Source: Anaeromassilibacillus sp. An250
GTDB lineage: Bacteria > Bacillota > Clostridia > Oscillospirales > Acutalibacteraceae
Direction: 5' to 3'
NCBI RefSeq assembly: GCF_002159845.1
Contig: NZ_NFJK01000013.1
Span: 1-64,000, forward strand
DNA: 64,000 nucleotides
The notes below the pieces were generated by a model. That model saw only the letters and a program-made list of their open reading frames with translations. It ran no database searches and was not told where the DNA came from. Positions 24,618 to 33,930 of the stretch are shown piece by piece; position 1 is the first letter of the stretch, and every line of letters starts with the position of its first letter. The translations under genes and the position numbers were made by a program.

Positions 24618-27407
24618 TTATAACCCCTCTGCGTATTCGCCGCTCAGCGGCATGCGGAAGGTCTGCCAATAGACGCCGCCGGTTTCTCCATCGCTCATAA
24701 AATAAAGGGATTCTTCGGTCAGGCAAAGGTTCTCGAAGGTGCCCGTCGCGGGCAGGACCTGGGTGATCGATTCTTGAACGGCGTCTTCCTCCAGCGCCCG
24801 CAAGTTTACACAGTAGAGCCGGCGGTTGGTAGAGAGGTACATAGTGCCGTCCGCTACAGCAAACGATTCCACATCGGGGAAAATGGCCGGGGCGTTGATG
24901 ATGGAGCCGTCGGGCTGTGTACGGTACTGGGACAGCACCAGGTCGGAGACGGTGAACAGGACGGCGTCGGCCCCGTCCGGCGTGGCACGGTGGATATTTC
25001 CGTTTTCCGCGTAGTAGAGCGCGGAACCGTCCAATATATAGGGCTGGCTGGCGTCCGAATCGTTGGAAAAGAGGAAATCCGGCTCGCCGCCGTCGTGGTA
25101 CATGGCGATTTTGGGGCTCCCATCCGGGGAACTCTCGTCCGCCTGTACAAAATAGTACAACTTGCCGCCGTCCCACTGGATGTCCAGCAGGTTGCCGCCT
25201 ACACGTGGAAGCAACGTTTCCTCGCTAACATTGGAACCGTCCGTTACGGGGCGCGTTTCACGCTGGTAGATCTCCCCGCCGCGGATATAGTAGAGGAATT
25301 CGTCCGTGACGATTAAGTCGCTGTGGGGCTGCTTCTCAACGGAGATGGGGATGGTCAGGTTCCATTTGGCCGGGAGGCAGTAGATCCCGCCGTCCAGCTG
25401 GTTGATGAAATACAGGTCCCCGTTCAGGATGTTCAGGGAAAGGCACGGGCCGTCGGTCAGCGCGGTCTGCGTATTGTGTACCGAATCCCAACGGTAAATG
25501 CGGTTGTTGTCCACAGCGTTGATGTAGTAGACGCTCCCGTCGCCGCCGTCCACCGCAATGCCGCCGTTTGCAAGGTTGCTATTGGTATTCCCAACAGAGG
25601 AGGCCTCCTCCGGAATGACGTCCGCGCTGTTTTTTTCCTCCGGCTGGATGTCATAGAGGAATTGGGCGAGTCCCTGGGCGCATGTGGGGAGGTCGGCATA
25701 CAGGATGCCGCCGTCCACAGCCTGTCCCGTGAAATCCATGGGGACTTGGCAGATTTCAGGCACGGTGGCAAGGGCGTCCGGAAGGTCCTTCAGTATGCTG
25801 GAGAGGTCGGTTTCAGAGATGTCGGTCTCAAGCAGCGGCGCGAGATCCGCCGCGAGTGCGTCCGGTTCGGACTCCTGTGTTTGCTGCATCAGCGTCAGCA
25901 GGACGACTTCGTGATTGCCCATATTGCTATCGGACCCCTCCCAAAGCTGTAAGGCGGCGAAGATTTCTTCCCCGCTTAGAACAGTGGGGCCGGCGGCAAC
26001 TTCCCCATCGACGCCGGACGTTTCGGAGAGAGCGGCGCTGATTTCCACGGCGGCCGACATCGGAACCCCGCCGATCCGGTCGATGGCCTCCACCGCCTGG
26101 GGATAACCGGCGCGCACATAGCCGTCGATTGCCACGCCGAACGTCTCTTCCACAGCGGTACACAGCAGGGCGCCGCTCCCGGGTTCCGCGCCGACCTCCC
26201 CAATGGGCTGTTCCCCGGAGACCGGCACCTGGATGGCCAGCCCCGGGGCAAAATCGACCAGGCGGAGGGCCTGGCCGGTATTATCAAATGAAAGGAGCAT
26301 CACGCTGCTCGCGGAGGAATCCTCCGCCCCGACCCAAAGCAGGATGTTGACGATCTGGGCGTCGCGGTATAGGCCGTCTTCACCGCGGATCACACCTGTC
26401 TGCTGTACATTGCTGCCATAGACAAAGGCGATCAATTCCTGGGCCATTGCGCTGAGATCGTCTGTGGCGCCGCCACCGGCGTCTGGGTCGTCGGCGGGGA
26501 CCGTGTGGGTGGAGAGGAAATTTCCCGGGAAAGATTCCAGTTCGGAGGCAAATTCCATTGCGGTCGGCAAGCTCAGGTTGGTCCGCACTTTGGGCAGGAG
26601 TGCCCCCAAGAACTCAGAGGCGCTGGAGGGATCGTTCCAAATCTGCCGGAGCAGGGATTCCGCCAGTTTCTGCTGCCGGATCATGCGGTCGTAGTCCGTG
26701 CCCATGCGCACCCGCGTAAAAAAGAGCGCCTGCGAGCCGGTCAGTGTGTGTTCCCCAGCGGTAAAACCGCCCTCTAGGAAGCTGTCCTGCGAGCTGCTCA
26801 GTGCAAAATAGGCGGCTTCCTCTTCGGAGAGTTCCATGGTCAGCCCGCCAATGGCGTTGATGGCCGCTTCCATGTCGCTGGCATCGATCCAGAGATAGCC
26901 ATCCACGGCTAGGCCGAAATTCTGCTGGATCAACGAGACCGCCTCGTCCCCGTTTTTTTCGGTTTGGAAGAGGGCGGAAAGCGCTTGTTCCCGGTCATCC
27001 GAGGTTTTGACCCGCAAGCTGGGAAGGAAGCTGCTGAGCTTGAAGCCGCCGCCCCGCTGGTCCACGGAGACGAGCATCAGGGCGTTGCCATCTCCGCCGT
27101 CGTCCGTACAAAGGCATAGGATGTTGGTGATTTCACTGTCGCGGTAGAGGCCGTCACTGCCTAAGATTACCCCTTCGTTGGCAGTGGGCGCGCTGGAAAC
27201 CGTCTCAATGGGCTGTAAAACGCGCTTTATGGTGGGCACGCCCAGGCCAAAGAGGAGAATCAGGCAGGCGGCCAGTGCAACGGGGACCATCCAGCGCGGC
27301 CGCGTGCGCCTGGGTTCCTGATGCTCTTCCAGGGTGCGGATCAGGCGGTCGCGGAATGCTGGATCCGCGTTCAATTTTCGGTAGGCGGATTGGTATTCCT
27401 GTTTCAT
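24618..27407 (-). CDS. Membrane protein with two LytR-CpsA-Psr-like domains and a C-terminal propeller; candidate anti-sigma partner
   Basis: The 929-residue product has a cytoplasmic arm of about 38 residues, one membrane helix (40-60), and a large outside part. Residues about 90-260 look like an LCP domain, which in other proteins joins wall polymers to peptidoglycan: MLVSVDQRGGGFKLSSF, NFGLAVDGYLWIDASD, INAIGGLTMEL, LTGSQALFFTRVRMGTDYDRMIRQ. The last block keeps the LCP arginines. A second, weaker LCP-like copy spans about 365-560 (ILLWVGAEDSSASSVMLLSFD, FGVAIDGYVRAGYPQAVEAIDRIGGV) without the Arg block. From about 640 to the end, short repeats with YY/YF motifs (SVYYINAVDNN, DLYFINQLDGG, FLYYIRGGEIY, LYYFVQADES) resemble DUF5050-type propeller blades. 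ATG 27407 overlaps the sigma gene by 4 bases, the usual place of an anti-sigma gene. Confidence 0.75.
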   Translation of the reverse strand: MKQEYQSAYRKLNADPAFRDRLIRTLEEHQEPRRTRPRWMVPVALAACLILLFGLGVPTIKRVLQPIETVSSAPTANEGVILGSDGLYRDSEITNILCLCTDDGGDGNALMLVSVDQRGGGFKLSSFLPSLRVKTSDDREQALSALFQTEKNGDEAVSLIQQNFGLAVDGYLWIDASDMEAAINAIGGLTMELSEEEAAYFALSSSQDSFLEGGFTAGEHTLTGSQALFFTRVRMGTDYDRMIRQQKLAESLLRQIWNDPSSASEFLGALLPKVRTNLSLPTAMEFASELESFPGNFLSTHTVPADDPDAGGGATDDLSAMAQELIAFVYGSNVQQTGVIRGEDGLYRDAQIVNILLWVGAEDSSASSVMLLSFDNTGQALRLVDFAPGLAIQVPVSGEQPIGEVGAEPGSGALLCTAVEETFGVAIDGYVRAGYPQAVEAIDRIGGVPMSAAVEISAALSETSGVDGEVAAGPTVLSGEEIFAALQLWEGSDSNMGNHEVVLLTLMQQTQESEPDALAADLAPLLETDISETDLSSILKDLPDALATVPEICQVPMDFTGQAVDGGILYADLPTCAQGLAQFLYDIQPEEKNSADVIPEEASSVGNTNSNLANGGIAVDGGDGSVYYINAVDNNRIYRWDSVHNTQTALTDGPCLSLNILNGDLYFINQLDGGIYCLPAKWNLTIPISVEKQPHSDLIVTDEFLYYIRGGEIYQRETRPVTDGSNVSEETLLPRVGGNLLDIQWDGGKLYYFVQADESSPDGSPKIAMYHDGGEPDFLFSNDSDASQPYILDGSALYYAENGNIHRATPDGADAVLFTVSDLVLSQYRTQPDGSIINAPAIFPDVESFAVADGTMYLSTNRRLYCVNLRALEEDAVQESITQVLPATGTFENLCLTEESLYFMSDGETGGVYWQTFRMPLSGEYAEGL

Positions 27408-27874
27408 ACGATTTCCTCCTTCAAGGCTTTTGCCAGCAACGCACGCGCACGGCTGAGACGGGATGAAACCGTATTCGGCCGGCTGTGCAGGATCTCTGCA
27501 ATTTCTTTGGTGGAATAGCCCTCGAAATAGTATAAGTGGACCACCGCGCGGTATTTGGCAGGCAGGGCGGCAACCGCGGAGACCACTTCGAGTTCCTCGT
27601 TGTCCAGCGCTGGGATGCCTTCGTCCAAATCCGCCCGCTTTCGAAACCATGCGGAAGCCAGGTGGTTTTTACAGTGGTTGACCGTCACGCGGAGCAGCCA
27701 GGCCTTTTCGTGCTCCTCGCTTTGAAAGACCGGTGCTTTTTCCATATATTTTAAGAGGACCTCTTGTACGGCGTCCTCGGCTTCCGTCCGGTTGTTCAGT
27801 TGGGAATATGCTACGCGCAGCAGCATGGTGGCGTATTCGTTCACCACGCGCTCAATTTCTGCGTTTGTGCGCAC
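27404..27874 (-). CDS. ECF-type RNA polymerase sigma factor (sigma-70 family)
   Basis: A 156-residue sigma factor with region 2 at about 10-75 (TMLLRVAYSQLNNRTEAEDAVQEVLLKYM, then EKAWLLRVTVNHCKNH). Region 4 lies near 95-150 (LPAKYRAVVHLYYFEGYSTKEIAEIL, NTVSSRLSRARALLAKAL). The start chosen is GTG 27874, 8 bases after GAGGGG; a GTG at 27892 would add six residues but lies at the ribosome site. It is coupled to the 24618-27407 membrane protein by a 4-base overlap, so that protein is the likely membrane-bound regulator of this sigma factor and the pair probably senses the envelope. Confidence 0.92.
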   Translation of the reverse strand: MRTNAEIERVVNEYATMLLRVAYSQLNNRTEAEDAVQEVLLKYMEKAPVFQSEEHEKAWLLRVTVNHCKNHLASAWFRKRADLDEGIPALDNEELEVVSAVAALPAKYRAVVHLYYFEGYSTKEIAEILHSRPNTVSSRLSRARALLAKALKEEIV

Positions 27875-28048
27875 GTCCTTCACCCCTCTCACTTATAATA
27901 CCACGAAGGAAGGGGTTTCCTTGCAGGCGTGGGAAAATTTGCAGGCACGCCGTGTGTTTTTGTGAATCTCTGGTTAGGGTTCGCCAGAGGAAGCAATCAC
28001 TTACAAGAGTATATGTTTTCCGCAGGAAGCCCTGCGGAAGGAAAAACA

Positions 28049-28085
28049 AACCGCTGCGGAAGAGGGTTCCGCAGCGGTTCGTTTT
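28049..28085. terminator. Strong bidirectional terminator hairpin without an obvious gene
   Basis: Perfect 13-bp stem AACCGCTGCGGAA/TTCCGCAGCGGTT (28049-28061 and 28067-28079), with CGTTTTG on one side and, on the other strand, TTTGTTTTTCC. It lies between divergent genes (27874 minus, 28277 plus), so neither gene needs it. It may end an unannotated small RNA. The rest of 27875-28276 holds no gene I can support. Confidence 0.7.
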
Positions 28086-28276
28086 GTATGCATGAATTTG
28101 TTTGCGTAATCCCGTGATTATATGTGGAGCGTCCTTGGGATTATGTAAAATGTTTTCTGGCCGCTTCTGCAATTGTGCGTGAAAAATCATCACGATCTAA
28201 ATTTGTTTCCTTAACATTGTCCCTAAAACAAAAAAGCCATCGTTATTATAGATAAAAGGGAAAAGGGGGAATTCCT

Positions 28277-28888
28277 GTGAGCAGGCGCGCATGGCTTTCA
28301 TCCTTGGCAATGTTTGTTTTGGCAGCGGTCATTTTTTCCGCATGCAGCCAAAAAATGCAAACGAGGAGTATCTATGCAGACACACTCTTCGATGCGGGTT
28401 CCCTGGAAGAGCTGGAAGACCATGCCAAGTACATCGTGCAGGGTAAATTTCAAGATGATGCAACTGAAGATTTGCAAAGCGAAGCCGGGATTGTTCTCTA
28501 CGGCGCAACGGTTTCCTCGTTTGAAATTACCAAAGTGTATAAGGGCGATTTCGAAGTGGGCGACGTCATCAAGATTGCCGAGCAGTATTATGTGGAAGAG
28601 CAGGATGGTCAACAGACGTTGGTCCATTATGGAAACTATATGCCGTCGGATGTAGGGCGCGAATACCTGATGTTCTTTGATAATCCTCCGGAAAACAGCG
28701 AGCGGTGGAAAGATACGTACACACCGCTGTGCCTGGATCGGGGGCGGTATCCAGTGATAAACGCCAAAACGTGGTCGGTGGCCGGCGTGGACAATATGAC
28801 CAACGAAGGACTGAACCTCGATACAGGGGATTCGTCCCTCTACCGGCAGTTTTACAAAGACGTGATGGAGAAATACATGAACGGATGA
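28277..28888 (+). CDS. Family B lipoprotein, copy 4
   Basis: A 203-residue protein with a lipoprotein signal peptide; lipobox ending FSAC with Cys22. The core is that of family B in the 10-13 kb cassette: YIVQG near 52, SSFEITKVYKGDFEVGDVIKI near 77-97, a Tyr-Tyr-Val strand, GREYLMFFDNP near 132 and a KDTYTP segment. The start is GTG 28277 behind AAAAGGGGG. Unlike the cassette copies it is anchored by a lipid and stands alone. It lies between the sigma/LCP pair and the DUF3592 gene. No function known. Confidence 0.82.
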   Translation: MSRRAWLSSLAMFVLAAVIFSACSQKMQTRSIYADTLFDAGSLEELEDHAKYIVQGKFQDDATEDLQSEAGIVLYGATVSSFEITKVYKGDFEVGDVIKIAEQYYVEEQDGQQTLVHYGNYMPSDVGREYLMFFDNPPENSERWKDTYTPLCLDRGRYPVINAKTWSVAGVDNMTNEGLNLDTGDSSLYRQFYKDVMEKYMNG

Positions 28889-28905
28889 TGGACTCCGCCG
28901 GTATC

Positions 28906-29670
28906 TCAGGAGGAACGCCGGCGCGAGCCCGCTTTAAAGGGGCTTTCCAGCACCCGCCCCGTCTGGACGTCCCGGTAGAGTGTGACCCGTTCGCCGGGCC
29001 GATAGGGCCGGCGGCCCATGCCGATTTCCATGCGGTAGGTCCGCCCGCCCCAGAAACAGAGATAGACGGGGACGTTGACGCGGTTGTTCTCAGCGTCCTC
29101 CCGGCGGACATATCCCTGGAACACCGCCGGAACGGGTTGGATGCTCCCGTTGGCTAGCCGCTTCCGGAAATCCCTTCGGTGCCGGATGGTGGAGAAAACG
29201 GCGGCAAACAGGAAGCCGCCCAGGGTGACTAGGATAACAGCCGCCGCCATTGCCGGGCTGTCGCTCAAATACGCAGAGGCGCTTCCGGCGATGGACAAAA
29301 GTGACAGCGCCACGCCGTAAAGAAGCGTCAGGCATGACGTGGGGCGGCCGGTTGGGACTTCCCGCAGCCGGTCGCTTTTTGCATCGTACCGCATATTCTG
29401 CCGCTGCCCGATGGGCGGCGGCAGAATGTTTTTCCGGGGGCCTACAGGACGTTCCAGAATTCGCCCCTGCCAGGGGAACACATAGAGGATGGTCACATCC
29501 GGATGGATGTCGGGGATGGAGCCGTCCATTTCGACCCGCCGCACAGTGGCCTGGACCGTTTCACCGCGGGTTGCCCGCCGGAAAAAGGACCGTGCAATTA
29601 GCAGCACGGCCAGGAAGATCACCAGGCATACCGCCGCTGGCAGTAGTTTGAGTAGGGAACGTTCCGGCAT
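28906..29670 (-). CDS. DUF3592-like membrane protein
   Basis: A 254-residue protein with three predicted membrane helices (about 7-25, 108-128 and 135-158). Two small beta-rich domains follow the first helix and the last. The first (GETVQATVRRVEMD to ILPPPIGQRQNMRYDAKSDR) and the second (VPAVFQGYVRREDAENNR to RPGERVTLYRDVQTGRVLE) both show the DUF3592 pattern, in which a Val-rich strand is followed by Gly-x-x-Val-x-Val-x-Tyr. Function unknown. ATG 29670 is chosen behind AGGAGGCGGCG; the ORF extended to 29796 is not supported. Ends 17 bases from the family B lipoprotein, convergently. Confidence 0.75.
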   Translation of the reverse strand: MPERSLLKLLPAAVCLVIFLAVLLIARSFFRRATRGETVQATVRRVEMDGSIPDIHPDVTILYVFPWQGRILERPVGPRKNILPPPIGQRQNMRYDAKSDRLREVPTGRPTSCLTLLYGVALSLLSIAGSASAYLSDSPAMAAAVILVTLGGFLFAAVFSTIRHRRDFRKRLANGSIQPVPAVFQGYVRREDAENNRVNVPVYLCFWGGRTYRMEIGMGRRPYRPGERVTLYRDVQTGRVLESPFKAGSRRRSS

Positions 29671-30074
29671 CGCGCCGCCTCCTATCGAAAAATTCCATCT
29701 TACTATATACCGCTTACACCGCGGCTGCCACCGCACCCATGTAAAATTCCGGTAAAATTTTGGATGGGTTCCGTTTGCAGTATGGGAGGGAGCCATATAA
29801 AAGCTGCATAGAAAGAGCCGAGGCGTTTCAAATTTTCTAAATCAGGTGTAGAAGATACGGAATGTGCAGGAAGGGGCGGTTTCCTGAAAAAGCAGGGGGA
29901 TCCAAGGCAATCCAGCGCAGGAGAGGGCAAAAGGCGCGCGTTTTCCTGGCCAAGAAGAGTGTGCGGGGACTGCGCTGGCGGGCCCCGCTTCCTGCGCATA
30001 TGAGCGCGGGGCACTTCCTGAAAGATTTCCCATGCCCAGTTGCATTTTCCAGTAAGAATCCTTCGCCCTTTCTC
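29671..30074. other. Intergenic stretch, nothing identified
   Basis: About 400 bases before the ilv promoter. I see no T-box (no AGGGTGG-type antiterminator), no tRNA and no supported ORF, although ilv genes in Firmicutes are often controlled by a T-box. Confidence 0.5.
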
Positions 30075-30103
30075 TTGACGGAAAAACGGAACGATACTAT
30101 AAT
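30075..30103 (+). promoter_or_regulatory. Strong promoter for ilvBNC
   Basis: TTGACG (30075-30080), 17-base spacer, perfect TATAAT (30098-30103). Predicted leader is about 85 bases with GGTCTCCGCCGCCGGAAACC-type short pairing but no clear attenuator. Confidence 0.8.
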
Positions 30104-30194
30104 AAGTTAAATAATAAAAGCGACAAGAAACGCGGTCTCCGCCGCCGGAAACCGACCGGCGTTGGATGCGGTTTAATGGAGAAGGAGTGGCCCT

Positions 30195-31817
30195 ATGATT
30201 AGCGGAGCGGAAATCATGGTGAAATGCCTGCAAAACGAAGGCGTTTCCCATTTGTTCGGTTATCCGGGCGCAGCGATCTGCCCATTTTATGATTATATTA
30301 CAAAAACGGACATCAAACATATCTTGGTGCGGCAGGAACAGAATGCCGCGCATATGGCCAGCGGCTATGCCCGCGCGAGCGGCAAGCCCGGCGTCTGCGT
30401 CGCGACCTCCGGCCCCGGCGCAACCAACCTGATCACCGGCATTGCGACGGCATATATGGATTCCATCCCCCTGATCGCGATCACCGGCCAGGTGAACTCC
30501 TGGCTGCTGGGCCGCGATGTGTTCCAGGAGGCGGACATCACCGGCGCGTGCCAGCCCTTTACGAAGCATTCGTATCTGGTCAAGGATGCGGCGAACCTGC
30601 CCCGCATCTTTAAGGAGGCGTTCCACATCGCAACCACGGGCCGCCCGGGTCCGGTGCTGATCGACGTCCCCACGGACATCCAATTGCAGGAGGTGGAGTC
30701 GTTCCACTATCCCGCCAAGGCGGACATCATCGGCTATAAGCCCCGCACGCAGGGGCATCCCATGCAGATCAAGAAGGCGTTGCAGGCCATCAAAGAGGCG
30801 GAGCGCCCGATCATCTGCTGCGGCGGCGGCGTGGTCTTGGCCGGCGCGCGCGAAGAGATGATCGCGTTTGCCCGCAACAGCGGCATCCCTGTGGCCGCCA
30901 CAATGATGGGCATCGGCGTTATGCCGATGGATAGCCCCTATTATCTGGGGATGATCGGGTCCCATGGGCGCACCAGTGCCAACAAGGCCATGAGCGAAGC
31001 CGACCTTGTGATCCTGTGCGGCGCGCGGGTGGGCGACCGCGCGGTCGCTGCGCCGGAAAGCCTGGCGGAGAAGGCAAAGATCATCCATATCGACATCGAC
31101 CCGGCGGAGATCGGCAAAAATATGACCGCCCATATCCCGATTGTGGGCGATATCCGTTTGGTGCTCTCCGAATTGGCGGCCAAAGTGGAAAACAACGTGT
31201 CGCAGGACTGGATTGACCGGGTGTTCGGCCTAAAGGCGAAGTACCCGCCGCGCGGCGAGGCGCGCGAGGACTGCGTGGAACCGCGCGTGTTTATCCGCGA
31301 CCTGTCCGCCATGATGAAGGAGGACGCCATCCTGACCGCGGACGTCGGCCAGAACCAGATCTGGGCGGCGCGCAATTTCAACGTGAAGGAAGGGCGGTTC
31401 CTGACCTCCGGCGGCCTTGGCACCATGGGTTATTCGGTGCCCGCGGCCATCGGCGCGAAGATTGCCAAACCCCACCGTCAGGTTGTAGCGGTCTGCGGCG
31501 ACGGGTCATTCCAGATGTGCATGTGCGAGCTGGGCACCCTGATCCAAAACGGCGTGGACATTAAGATTATTATTATGGAAAACCAGCGCCTCGGCATGGT
31601 GCGAGAGTTCCAGGACCGGCTCTACGGCTGCCGCCATATTGGGACCGTCTTGGAACACGGCAACCCGGACTTCGTCAAGCTTGCGGAGTCCTACGGCATC
31701 GAGGCGGCCCGTGCGGAGAACAACGCACAGGCCAAGGAGTTGGCGCAGCATATGTTGCAGAGCAACAAGGCGTTTATCCTGGTGTGCAGCGTCGATCCGG
31801 AAATACCGTCCATATAG
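30195..31817 (+). CDS. ilvB: Acetolactate synthase, large (catalytic) subunit
   Basis: Condenses two pyruvates (or pyruvate and 2-oxobutyrate) with TPP, Mg and FAD, the first step of valine, leucine and isoleucine synthesis. The 540-residue protein has the TPP-activating glutamate in the Pyr domain (RQEQNAAHMASGYARASGKPG), the central FAD-type domain, and the diphosphate-binding GDGSFQMCMCELGTLIQNG...IIMEN in the last third. Catalytic length is typical (about 540-570). AGAAGGAG precedes ATG 30195. Next to ilvN (12-base gap) and ilvC, with the strong promoter above, it forms the ilvBNC operon. Confidence 0.96.
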   Translation: MISGAEIMVKCLQNEGVSHLFGYPGAAICPFYDYITKTDIKHILVRQEQNAAHMASGYARASGKPGVCVATSGPGATNLITGIATAYMDSIPLIAITGQVNSWLLGRDVFQEADITGACQPFTKHSYLVKDAANLPRIFKEAFHIATTGRPGPVLIDVPTDIQLQEVESFHYPAKADIIGYKPRTQGHPMQIKKALQAIKEAERPIICCGGGVVLAGAREEMIAFARNSGIPVAATMMGIGVMPMDSPYYLGMIGSHGRTSANKAMSEADLVILCGARVGDRAVAAPESLAEKAKIIHIDIDPAEIGKNMTAHIPIVGDIRLVLSELAAKVENNVSQDWIDRVFGLKAKYPPRGEAREDCVEPRVFIRDLSAMMKEDAILTADVGQNQIWAARNFNVKEGRFLTSGGLGTMGYSVPAAIGAKIAKPHRQVVAVCGDGSFQMCMCELGTLIQNGVDIKIIIMENQRLGMVREFQDRLYGCRHIGTVLEHGNPDFVKLAESYGIEAARAENNAQAKELAQHMLQSNKAFILVCSVDPEIPSI

Positions 31818-31829
31818 GGAGGGAGCGCC

Positions 31830-32330
31830 ATGCAATATACCATTTCGATTCTGGTAGAGAACCAGCCCGGCGTGCTGTATAAGGTTTCCGGCCTGTTTGC
31901 ACGCCGCGGATTCAACATAGACAGCCTCGCGGTTGGCGAGACAGAGGACCATACCATCTCCCGCATCACCATCGTCGTCAACGGCGACGAGCACATTGTG
32001 GAGCAGGTGGAAAAGCAGCTGAACAAGGTGATCCAGGTCATCAAGGTGCGCGTGCTCCAGCCGGGTTCGTTCTATAGCTGCTATCTCTCGCTCATCAAGG
32101 TGAGCAGCAATGCGCAGCAGCGCGCGGACATTATGAAGATCGCGGAGCTCATGAACGCGCAGATCGTGGACGTTGCCACGGACTGCCTGACCCTGCAATT
32201 CACGGACAGCGTGGAGCGCACGGAAACGCTGATCAGCCTGCTCAAGCCCTACGGCATCAAGGAGATTGTGCGCGCGGGCGCGCTCGCAATCGAGAAGGGG
32301 TCCGCCGTGGCCCGCCGCAAAGGGAATTAA
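31830..32330 (+). CDS. ilvN: Acetolactate synthase, small (regulatory) subunit
   Basis: Regulatory subunit that binds valine and activates IlvB. The 166-residue protein starts with an ACT domain (YTISILVENQPGVLYKVSGLFARRGFNIDSLAVG, residues 2-37) and ends with the conserved small-subunit C-domain (QFTDSVERTETLISLLKPYGIKEIVRAGALAIEKG). The valine-feedback region around GVLYKVSG is intact. Placed 12 bases after ilvB with GGAGGGAG. Confidence 0.95.
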   Translation: MQYTISILVENQPGVLYKVSGLFARRGFNIDSLAVGETEDHTISRITIVVNGDEHIVEQVEKQLNKVIQVIKVRVLQPGSFYSCYLSLIKVSSNAQQRADIMKIAELMNAQIVDVATDCLTLQFTDSVERTETLISLLKPYGIKEIVRAGALAIEKGSAVARRKGN

Positions 32331-32407
32331 TCGTTTGATAGTCTGCCAGGCCAAATCCGGCCTGTTCCAAACTTCTGCCGGGAAACCATCCCCTGGCAGC
32401 CAAATAA

Positions 32408-33451
<1,044 letters not shown>

Positions 33452-33608
33452 TAACAGCGGCCGGCCCCAAATTTTCTGCGGAAAACAGGCGGGGCGTTGG
33501 CCGGACAGGAAGGACCGGCTCCCGGTTTCCGCCGCGCTTGCGGCTTGAAGCGAGGGTGGGTCTGCTGTCCGCTATTGTATAGGACGATCGTTGTTGTATC
33601 CATATAAG

Positions 33609-33661
33609 AAAGCGCCAGCTGGTTCCATGCAGAGTGTGGAACCAGCTGGCGCTTTGCTTTT
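33609..33661 (+). terminator. Strong terminator after ilvBNC
   Basis: A 19-bp perfect stem (33609-33627 and 33636-33654, AAAGCGCCAGCTGG-type arms) with a 9-base loop, followed by TTGCTTTT. It lies 160 bases after ilvC; the stretch 33452-33608 holds no gene. Confidence 0.85.
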
Positions 33662-33840
33662 AGGGAGGGGTGCCCTATGCGATGAAAAGGTCTTCCGGAA
33701 AAAGTCCACATGTTTGTGAAAAGAGCGCAGATGGGGAAGAAAGCCGCATGAAACAGGGAGGGAATGGATTGGAAAATGGGGAGAATGTCCCGATCCTTTC
33801 CGGGGCCATTCTAAGAAGCAGGGAAATTCTATGTAAAAAT

Positions 33841-33880
33841 AAAGCGCCCCCGCAGGCCAAAGCCTGCGGGGGCGCTTTGT
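33841..33880. terminator. Bidirectional terminator between ilvC and the lectin-like gene
   Basis: A 17-bp perfect stem AAAGCGCCCCCGCAGGC/GCCTGCGGGGGCGCTTT (33841-33857, 33862-33878). On the minus strand it is followed by ATTTTTAC, so it ends the lectin-like gene; on the plus strand TTTG follows. The 33662-33840 stretch holds no gene I can support. Confidence 0.85.
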
Positions 33881-33930
33881 TGAAATGATTCGATTCTGTT
33901 GCCTTTTACAAAGATACGAAACGGAAATCC

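Noticed and set aside
33670-33888. A 72-codon plus-strand ORF after ilvC
   Set aside because: It runs into the bidirectional terminator and has no ribosome site.
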